Source of the DNA: Geobacter sp. | GTDB taxonomy: Bacteria > Desulfobacterota > Desulfuromonadia > Geobacterales > Geobacteraceae | DNA length: 44,200 nucleotides | Assembly (NCBI GenBank): GCA_003499925.1 | Contig: DNRQ01000055.1 | Coordinates: 22,160 to 66,359 of the forward strand | Direction of reading: 5' to 3' | Shown here: in pieces, positions 8,455 to 14,943 of the stretch | Layout of the letters: every line of letters begins with the position of its first letter | Numbering within the stretch: position 1 is the first letter of the stretch | Translations under genes and position numbers: made by a program | The notes under the pieces: model-generated | What the model saw: only the letters and a program-made list of their open reading frames with translations | Databases searched by the model: none | Told to the model about the DNA's origin: nothing

Positions 8455-9459
8455 TCAGTCGAAACTTGCCAGAGCGGCGATCTCCCTGCGGATCTCTTCC
8501 CAGGTGAAACGGGCCTGCGCCTCCCGGTTGGTACGGAGGCAGAGATCGCGATACCCCTCCGGGGTGAGCCGCGCCAGCCGGTCGAAGGCGTGCCAGAAAT
8601 CCCCGGCGCTCCGGAACAGCATGGTATCGCCCAGGGCATAGTCGCTGATGCCCGGGATGTCGGAGCAAACAGACGGCAGGTGGTATTTGTGCGCCTCCAG
8701 CAGGGCGTTGTTGGCCGTGGCATAGCTGAGCGGCAGGGCCATCAGGAAACTCGATTGCAGCAGCGCCTCGTATTGGGCGCTGTCGAGCCGGTTGTGGCAG
8801 AGCACCCCGGCCATCCCCGCAAAGCGCCGGCGATCATGCTGGTTCAGGCCGACCAGATGGAAGGTGACCGGACGCGAGGAGCGCAGTGCCACGATCCTTT
8901 CCAGCATCTCGAAATCGCGGTAATTGCTGCCGACCACGGCGATCTTGAGCTCGGCCCGCCTCCGAGCCAGCACGCCGTCATCGGGTGGGGGATGCCCGAG
9001 CTCCATGCCGTGCGGAACGAACCGGACCTCCTTGTGCGGGAAGAGCTCTTTCAGCTTCCGGGCCTGGTCCGAGCTCAGGGTGATGATCAGGTCGGCACGC
9101 TTGAGCCCCTGCCGTTTCAACCAGCCGAATGGGGTGCGCCCCGGGGCGAGCCAGGCCTCCTCGGCAAGGTGGACGGTGAAGACGATTTTCTTGCCGAGAA
9201 CTCCGAGAATCAGCGGAGAGAGGTAAGCGGTGTTCTCCGGGTAGAAATAATGAATCACGGGATAGCCAAGACCCCTGCACAGGGTGTACAGATCGACCAG
9301 CAGGAAGTTTATCTTGCGCAACGGGCTCGGCTCGGGGCAGCTCCCGAAAGGAAGGCTGTTGCCGCAGACGTAGTGGCGCCGGTCGGCGACGATGTTGTCA
9401 TAACCCGAGCCCTGGTTGTGGTGCGAGAACCTGAATCCGGAGTATAGTGTTTTGCCCAT
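8455..9459 (-). CDS. GT1/GT4-type glycosyltransferase
   Basis: A protein of 334 residues starting at ATG 9459 with only a weak TTGGA-like site. It has a shortened GT-B layout: N-terminal SGFRFSHHNQGSGYD, then HYFYPENTAY, VFTVHLAEEAWL, LIITLSSDQARKL, VRFVPHGMELGHP. The C-terminal half has IAVVGSNYRDFEML, LVGLNQHD and MALPLSYATANNALLEAHKYHLPSVCSD, which occupies the usual donor-site position. The E-x7-E motif is degenerate. It is part of the same minus-strand operon, with 93 bp to the pyruvyl transferase-like gene upstream and 33 bp to the glycosyltransferase downstream. A role in repeat-unit assembly is inferred; the substrate is unknown. Confidence 0.78.
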   Translation of the reverse strand: MGKTLYSGFRFSHHNQGSGYDNIVADRRHYVCGNSLPFGSCPEPSPLRKINFLLVDLYTLCRGLGYPVIHYFYPENTAYLSPLILGVLGKKIVFTVHLAEEAWLAPGRTPFGWLKRQGLKRADLIITLSSDQARKLKELFPHKEVRFVPHGMELGHPPPDDGVLARRRAELKIAVVGSNYRDFEMLERIVALRSSRPVTFHLVGLNQHDRRRFAGMAGVLCHNRLDSAQYEALLQSSFLMALPLSYATANNALLEAHKYHLPSVCSDIPGISDYALGDTMLFRSAGDFWHAFDRLARLTPEGYRDLCLRTNREAQARFTWEEIRREIAALASFD

Positions 9460-9552
9460 TGCTTATCAATTCCAAATACGAGAGCACCCGTGACCGGGCC
9501 TCCCGTCTTGTCAGGTGGCGCAAGCCGTGCGGCAGAGGCCTTGGTTCCGTGG

Positions 9553-10860
9553 TCAGGGCGCCGCTTGCAGCCGGTCAGCGGGGAGCAGATCGAGCATGTT
9601 GCGTCTGGAGAGCTCGATCACGCCGGGAAGCTCGCGCTGCACCTCTGCAGCCAGGGCATGCCGCTCCCGCAGCAGCCTCTCCATCATCAGGTACAACCGG
9701 TCCCCTTGCAGGGCCGCGGGGTCGAGCAACAGCCAGTCGGGGAGCCCGAACAGCTTGAACAGGCCGTGGAACTTGTCCTGATAGGTGAGGGCGCCCACCG
9801 GCTTCCCCTGCCCCAGGGCCGCAATGGCCAGGTGCATCCGTCCGGTCACCATGAGGTCGGTGCAACCCGCAACGGCCTTCAGTTCGGCGGCCGTCATCGG
9901 CTCGGCCCGGAAATAGACGCGCCGGGCGAAGCTCTCTTCCAGGGCGTCGAAGATCCGGGAGAGGCAGGCGGCGTCGCTCAAGGAGCCGCGGTAATCGTGG
10001 GGGATCAGCAGGACGCTTACCGTGTGGCTCTCCAAAAGGCGCGCCAGCGCCTCGGCAGCCGTAGCGACCAGCGCGGCCATCTGGGGCTCGCTGCAGTCCT
10101 GGTACAGCAGGTAGTGGATGTTGAAGCCGAGCACGCTCTGCTGCCGGAGCTGCTGCGACTCGACCCAGCCCCGGACCTCGGCCACGGCCGCGCTGTCGTT
10201 ATCCGGGGGGAGCAGGAAGGCGATATCGGCGACCAGCCGGGAGGCGGCGCCGGAAAAGGGCTGGAAGCGGGCGAAGGAGAGCGGATCGCGCAGGTTGACG
10301 GCGACCCGGTGGTCCAGGCAGTGCAGCGCCCGCGCCAGGTAAGGCGAGGGGCGCCCGTTGAAGCTGCAGCCGATCACGACGCTGCGCTTCCCCTGCCGTG
10401 CCGCCAGGTCGAGCAAAAGCCAGCGCTGCAGCGCGGAGACCGGGGAGTAGTAGCCGTCCATGATGTCCGCCCCCACAACCACAACACCGTCCGCCCCTGC
10501 CAGGGCTGCCGCGCTGCGCTGCAGCGGCCCGCGCTCGCGCCAGACCATGAGCGGCCGGCAGCCGAGTCTGCCGGCATCGGCCGAGGCCTGCTCGCTCTGG
10601 GTGACGATGCAGATCTCCAGCGCCGCATCGATCCGGCGCAGGCTCGCCAAAAGCGACACGATCAGCGCCTCGTCCCCTTTGGAGCCGAGCAGCGCCTCAG
10701 GGTCGGGAGGAAAGATCACCACCCTTTGCAGCCCCCCCCGATGCGGCGCGGGGGTAGCGGCATCGAGCGCGGCGACCTGGCGGCGCCAGCTGCGCAGCAG
10801 CGAAAGGACGGCAAGCATGGAACGCAGCGGCCTCAGCCTGCGTTTAATTATCGACAGCAT
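9553..10860 (-). CDS. Polysaccharide pyruvyl transferase family protein
   Basis: The family (CsaB/WcaK-like, PF04230 type) adds pyruvate ketals from phosphoenolpyruvate to sugars of exported polysaccharides. The protein is 435 residues from ATG 10860. A GAGG-like site lies about 9 bp upstream, inside the end of the flippase gene, which it overlaps by 17 bp (translational coupling). Diagnostic parts are GSKGDEALI near the start of the domain, VVVVGADIMDGYYSP, and the C-terminal TDLMVTGRMHLAIAALGQGK followed by Y-QDK-F-GLF, matching the family's 'GR-H' phosphate-binding region. An N-terminal basic stretch (KRRLRPLRS) precedes a hydrophobic segment. If active, it would give the polymer negative charge. 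Confidence 0.83.
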   Translation of the reverse strand: MLSIIKRRLRPLRSMLAVLSLLRSWRRQVAALDAATPAPHRGGLQRVVIFPPDPEALLGSKGDEALIVSLLASLRRIDAALEICIVTQSEQASADAGRLGCRPLMVWRERGPLQRSAAALAGADGVVVVGADIMDGYYSPVSALQRWLLLDLAARQGKRSVVIGCSFNGRPSPYLARALHCLDHRVAVNLRDPLSFARFQPFSGAASRLVADIAFLLPPDNDSAAVAEVRGWVESQQLRQQSVLGFNIHYLLYQDCSEPQMAALVATAAEALARLLESHTVSVLLIPHDYRGSLSDAACLSRIFDALEESFARRVYFRAEPMTAAELKAVAGCTDLMVTGRMHLAIAALGQGKPVGALTYQDKFHGLFKLFGLPDWLLLDPAALQGDRLYLMMERLLRERHALAAEVQRELPGVIELSRRNMLDLLPADRLQAAP

Positions 10861-12340
10861 AGTCAACCTCAACTTTCTTCCTTCTGCGCTCCTTCACCGT
10901 TTCCAGGAAAAAGAGGAGCAGATTCTTGCTTCTAACCGGTGCGAGCAGGGCGCAGCCCAGCAGATAGGTCAGGGCCGCAGCGGCCAGGTCGGCGGCCAGG
11001 CGCGCCAGCGGCGCGAAGGAGGCGGTCGTACCCCGGGCGCCTAGCAGGGCCACCGCCGCATAGGAGCAGAGCGCCGCGCAGAGAAAGGGCCAGACGATGG
11101 AAAGGATCCGCAGCAGGGAAACCCCCGCGTGACGGCAGGCCAGGCCGAAGCTGAGCGGGGCGACCAGGGCGACCGAGGCCGCATAGGCGGCGGTCAGACC
11201 GGTGATCCCTTTGGCATCGGAGAGTCCCAGGACCGAGACGGTGAGTATCATCTTGGCCAGGTTGATCCTGAGGGTGAGCTCCGGGCGGCCTATGGCGTTC
11301 AGGGTGGTGGCGTTGTAGAACTGCACGCACTGCAGCGCCCCCAGCAGGCAGAGGTAATGCATCACGCCGGCGGCCTCCCCCCACTGCCGGCCGAAGCAGA
11401 GATCGACCAGCTGCGGCGAAAGCGCGGCCAGCACGATGAAGCAGGGGAGCGCCACGGCAGCGGTGAATTCCAAGGACTTGTAGTAGGCGCGCAGCAGCCG
11501 CTCCGGCTCGTTGCTGATCTGGGAGAAGCCGCTGTGCGCGACATCGAGCACAACCGAGCTCAGAAGCTGCATCGCGGTCTGATAGATCCTGGAGCCGACC
11601 ACGTAGACCCCGAGGGCCGCGGCGCCGTAGCGGATGGCGATCAGCAGTTCGATCAGCCGCGTGTTGGCAAAGTCGACCAGGCGGTTGCCCAGGACGTGCA
11701 CGCTGTAGCGCAGCACCCCCCGGAACCGGCTCCAGTCGATGTCGCTGCCGGGTCGAAACAGCGGCCGGGACCAGAGGATGGCGGAGTTGAGGGAGGTGGC
11801 GCAGAGCCCCTGGGCCACCAGGCTCCAGGCACCGAACCCCTGGAGCGCGCAGCCGACGCCGACCACGCCGGAGAGGGTGGTGGCGACGATGGTGCGCACC
11901 GCCAGCCATTTGTACTCCAGCTTTTTCCGGTACAGCGCCTGCTGGCAGATCCCCAGGGCGGCGATCGGCAGCCCCAGGCTGGTCACCATGAGCACCGGCC
12001 CAAGCCCCGGCGTCCCCATCAGGGCGGCTATCCTCCCCGAAGCGGCGCAAAGGAGGCCGGCAAGGAGCAGGGAACTGGCCAGGGAGGTGAAGAAAACGGC
12101 GTTGAGATCCTGCTGCAGCAGCTCCTGCTTTTGCACCAGGGCGTCCCCGAAGCCCTGTTCGTAGAGGACTTCCATGAAGGCGAGCACGACCGTGGCGGAA
12201 GCCACCAGACCGAATTCGGAGGGAGAGAGCAGCCTCGCCAGGAGCAGGAAGAGCAGAAAGGAGATGGCGCGCCCGCCCCAGCTTTGGGCCATGGACCAGA
12301 AGAGCCCGTGCAGGACGCGCGATTTGAGAGAAGTCGACAT
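10844..12340 (-). CDS. Wzx-type polysaccharide flippase (MOP superfamily)
   Basis: An integral membrane protein of 498 residues with about 12-14 hydrophobic segments. It begins MSTSLKSRVLHGLFWSMAQ, followed by ARLLSPSEFGLVASATVV, the usual N-terminal signature of MOP exporters that flip undecaprenyl-linked repeat units to the periplasm. ATG 12340 has a close AGGT; an in-frame ATG at 12358 (MRVPQVMST) is possible. The frame is open further upstream but would run back into the Wzz gene, which ends at 12393. The C-terminus is basic (KERRRKKVEVDYAVDN) and overlaps the next start. The family is secure; the transported unit is unknown. Confidence 0.9.
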   Translation of the reverse strand: MSTSLKSRVLHGLFWSMAQSWGGRAISFLLFLLLARLLSPSEFGLVASATVVLAFMEVLYEQGFGDALVQKQELLQQDLNAVFFTSLASSLLLAGLLCAASGRIAALMGTPGLGPVLMVTSLGLPIAALGICQQALYRKKLEYKWLAVRTIVATTLSGVVGVGCALQGFGAWSLVAQGLCATSLNSAILWSRPLFRPGSDIDWSRFRGVLRYSVHVLGNRLVDFANTRLIELLIAIRYGAAALGVYVVGSRIYQTAMQLLSSVVLDVAHSGFSQISNEPERLLRAYYKSLEFTAAVALPCFIVLAALSPQLVDLCFGRQWGEAAGVMHYLCLLGALQCVQFYNATTLNAIGRPELTLRINLAKMILTVSVLGLSDAKGITGLTAAYAASVALVAPLSFGLACRHAGVSLLRILSIVWPFLCAALCSYAAVALLGARGTTASFAPLARLAADLAAAALTYLLGCALLAPVRSKNLLLFFLETVKERRRKKVEVDYAVDN

Positions 12341-12392
12341 TACCTGTGGGACCCGCATCTGGAAACGTTGTGGATTCCGCCACCCGGCACCG

Positions 12393-13607
12393 TTAGCAAG
12401 GTTTGCGCTTCCACTGCAACAGGGAGCGGACCCTGGCCAGACGTTCCCGGTCCTGCTGCGACAGCCTGACTGCAGCCTCACGCGAAAATGCCGTCAGGAC
12501 CGCCAGAAAGCCGGCAGCGAAGGTGCAGAAAAGCACGATGCGGGACCTGCGCGGCTTCTCCTTGCGGTCCGGAACCGTTGCCTTCTGAATCACCTGGACG
12601 CCGGCGATATCCTTGGCCTGGCTCAGCTTGGCGATCTCGTACTGCTTGGTCAGGAATTCCACCAGGGTCTCCTGGATCTTGAATTCGCGCATCAGGCGCA
12701 GGTACTGCTGTCCCAGCTCCGGTACCGAGCCGACCCCCGGCAGGGCGGAGCCGCTGCGCTCCCCTTCGAACTTGGCGATCTGGGCCCGCAGGCTCGAAAC
12801 CACTGCCTGCTGGTTTTGCACGTCCGGGCTGCCGTCGGTGAAGTTGCGCCTCATGCCGGCCAGCTTCACCTCCTCGACGGAAAGCTGCCCTTCCAGCTCC
12901 CCCAACCCCTTGATGGTACCCCTGGTCTGCTCCACCAGGTCGAGCGCCCTGTTCCTGGACTGGAACCCCTTCAGGTTTTCCTCGGCCCGGACCAGGTCGG
13001 CCTTGGCCTTGGCGAGGTTGGTCTCGAGATAGGACCTGTCGTTTCCGGCGTCGGTGATGCCGAGCCTGGCGGAGAGCCGGTCCAGTTCGTCCACATAGGC
13101 ATTGGCCATCTCGGCTGCCCGCTTGGGCTCCTTGTCGCTGACCGTTATGGAAACCACGCCGTCCTTCTTCCCGACGCTGATGTCGACCCTCCTGGCAAGC
13201 GCCTCGTAGGTGTCGGCACGCAGATCCTTCCGGTACACCTCCATGAGCTTGAAGCGCTCGATGATGGCGTCGCTCACCGCCTGGCTGCTGAGCATCCTGG
13301 CGTAGAGATCGGAGGGGGTTCCCTTGCCGAGCAGGTCGCCGGCCAGCCCGGCCATCCCCCCCGGCAGCTGCCCCATCATGAGCCCCATGACCCCGGAGCT
13401 CTGCTGCGGCGGCAGGATCAGCGCCGTCGAGCTGTAGATGTTGGGCATGAGGAGGGTTGCCGCCACGGAAAGGAAAAAAGCGACGGCAGTAGCGCTGACG
13501 ATGAACCGCTTCTGCTTGAGGACGATCTCCAGACCATCGAGGAGATCGACGGTTTCGGGACGGGGACCTGGATCGGGGGTGGCTTGGTTTTGCGGCGAGT
13601 GGGGCAT
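12393..13607 (-). CDS. Wzz/PCP-family chain-length determinant without kinase domain
   Basis: An inner-membrane polysaccharide co-polymerase of 404 residues that sets chain length with the Wzy polymerase. ATG 13607 has TGAGGA 5-8 bp upstream. There is a first transmembrane segment at about 35-55 (FIVSATAVAFFLSVAATLL), a long periplasmic region with predicted coiled coil (about 160-310), and a second transmembrane segment near 358-378. The second segment follows the Pro/Lys motif ATVPDRKEKPRRSR. The protein stops about 25 residues after that segment, so no BY-kinase domain is fused, and none is encoded nearby. It is the first gene of the EPS operon on the minus strand. Confidence 0.9.
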   Translation of the reverse strand: MPHSPQNQATPDPGPRPETVDLLDGLEIVLKQKRFIVSATAVAFFLSVAATLLMPNIYSSTALILPPQQSSGVMGLMMGQLPGGMAGLAGDLLGKGTPSDLYARMLSSQAVSDAIIERFKLMEVYRKDLRADTYEALARRVDISVGKKDGVVSITVSDKEPKRAAEMANAYVDELDRLSARLGITDAGNDRSYLETNLAKAKADLVRAEENLKGFQSRNRALDLVEQTRGTIKGLGELEGQLSVEEVKLAGMRRNFTDGSPDVQNQQAVVSSLRAQIAKFEGERSGSALPGVGSVPELGQQYLRLMREFKIQETLVEFLTKQYEIAKLSQAKDIAGVQVIQKATVPDRKEKPRRSRIVLFCTFAAGFLAVLTAFSREAAVRLSQQDRERLARVRSLLQWKRKPC

Positions 13608-13837
13608 CTAATCCTCAGAAAAAGTGCAGGGCACGGTTCAGACTGCATCCCGGAACTCCGGAAGCGGCGATGCTGGCGCAGCAAGAGGCCTCTCCGGGTG
13701 CTGTCGTGCATCGATCCAGCCGACGCTTTGTTGCCCGCTGTCTGCTCAGAGCTTTACAAGCACTCTAACTTACTAAATAAGCTGGGAGAATTCAATCCGG
13801 ATATGATTAATTACGGTCAATGACGGGATCCGGGCAC
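13608..13837. other. Upstream region of the EPS operon
   Basis: No gene is seen. An AT-rich patch at about 13752-13822 stands out from the GC-rich surroundings and is the likely promoter area for the wzz-led operon. TTGACC and TTGAAT occur on the minus strand, but no box pair is clear enough to call. Confidence 0.4.
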
Positions 13838-13870
13838 AAAAAGAGCCGGGATCGTCACAGCATTCCGGCT
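13838..13870 (-). terminator. Rho-independent terminator of the fibre-like gene
   Basis: On the minus strand a 9-bp stem (AGCCGGAAT/ATCCCGGCT with one G-T pair) and 9-base loop is followed by CTTTTT. It lies about 120 bp after the stop at 13992 and separates that gene from the wzz operon. Confidence 0.7.
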
Positions 13871-13928
13871 TATTCCTGTCTGACATCTGTTGGTCGCGCT
13901 GCCCTGCTCGTCTCTGCATGCCTGACGG

Positions 13929-13954
13929 GAGGGAGAGCCTGACGGCTCTCCCTC
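13929..13954. terminator. Perfect 11-bp hairpin after the fibre-like gene
   Basis: GAGGGAGAGCC and GGCTCTCCCTC arms flank TGAC. It is 38 bp downstream of the 13992 stop codon on the minus strand. There is no U-tract, so it may be a transcript-end stabiliser working with the terminator at 13838-13870. Confidence 0.55.
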
Positions 13955-13991
13955 TGTTGTCAGCATCGAGCTGCTTTTTCTGACAGCGGCT

Positions 13992-14705
13992 CTACTTGAT
14001 CTTGGCCCAGGCGTAATTGCCGCTGGCATCCTTGACGCAGACGTCAAGTGAGTCGGCAATGCCGGTAGCGCCCTGGGTCATCCAGATGGTGCCGCGCAGC
14101 GCGCTGGTGCAGGTCGCCGGCTTGGCGCTGGTGGTGTTCAGGCGCAGCGCGCCGTTTACTTCCAGCTTCTGCGTGGGGGCCGCGGTGCCGACGCCGACGT
14201 TGCCGGTGCTGGTGATGCGCATTCTCTCGGTCCTGCCGGTTCCGCCGGTCGCGGCAACCTCGAAGAGGAAGTAGGCCGGGATGGAGGTGTTGGTCCAGTC
14301 GGCTTCGGCGTGGGAGACCAGGCCGGCGGCATTCTTGGGATTGCCGTCGGTGCCGTTGGAACCGAACAGCATGTAGCCGATCCTGTCATTCTTCTTGGGG
14401 AGGATCGGGGTGGTGCCGTTCAGGTTGTTACGGTATGCCAGGTAGCCGCCGCTCGACAGGGGATCGGTTCCCGTGTACTGGGAGACGATCTGCGAGGTAG
14501 CTATGCTGTTGCCCGAGGTGTGCAGTGCGGTGTTCGGGTTGCTGGTACCGATGCCGACGAATCCCCTGTCGGTCACGACCATCTTGTCCGTTGCTCCCGT
14601 GGCATCCTGCACGGCAAACCTTGTCTCAGCCTGTGCCAGCCCGGCAGCCGAAATAAGAGCAACCCCGACCAGCGCAGCCATCCCCTTCTTAACGATTCTT
14701 TCCAT
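13992..14705 (-). CDS. Secreted protein with phage tail-fibre-like motifs
   Basis: A protein of 237 residues, ATG 14705 with a strong AAAGGAGGAG site. A Sec signal peptide is clear (MERIVKKGMAALVGVALISA...AQA). Two copies of the fibre-type motif are visible: GFVGIGTSNPNTALH near residue 48 and GNVGVGTAAPTQKLEVNG near 165. This G-x-VGIGT-xxP-xxxL-V-G signature is common in phage tail fibres and some bacterial surface proteins. Two Cys residues near the end (TCTSAL...DVCVKDASG) could form a disulfide. It has its own promoter (14818-14846) and terminator, lying between the export protein and the polymerisation operon. The role is unknown; a trimeric fibrous surface protein is a reasonable inference. 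Confidence 0.8.
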   Translation of the reverse strand: MERIVKKGMAALVGVALISAAGLAQAETRFAVQDATGATDKMVVTDRGFVGIGTSNPNTALHTSGNSIATSQIVSQYTGTDPLSSGGYLAYRNNLNGTTPILPKKNDRIGYMLFGSNGTDGNPKNAAGLVSHAEADWTNTSIPAYFLFEVAATGGTGRTERMRITSTGNVGVGTAAPTQKLEVNGALRLNTTSAKPATCTSALRGTIWMTQGATGIADSLDVCVKDASGNYAWAKIK

Positions 14706-14817
14706 GGACTCCTCCTTTAGTTATGTTTCCGATATGCTGCTATCACCGCATCTTCTGTCTGTTTTTATGCGCAAAGGTCCCGTCCCGGGAGACAGCGAAC
14801 CCATAAAAGGACGTATT

Positions 14818-14846
14818 AATATACACCGATTCAAACTCCTTATCAA
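14818..14846 (-). promoter_or_regulatory. Sigma-70 promoter of the fibre-like gene
   Basis: TTGATA (14846-14841) and TATATT (14823-14818) on the minus strand have a 17-bp spacer. It is about 113 bp upstream of the ATG at 14705. Confidence 0.6.
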
Positions 14847-14943
14847 CAACTTACTTGCCTGTCGGCGGCTGCGCGCATAAAAACGCTGCAGCTCGCGACA
14901 CTTTTCACCGGTTACCCGCTACCCCCGAGCCCTGTCCCCGAAG

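Noticed and set aside
12174..13823. 549-codon open frame on the plus strand opposite the flippase and Wzz genes
   Set aside because: Also an antisense shadow. It crosses a gene boundary and lacks domains, while both minus-strand genes are clear.
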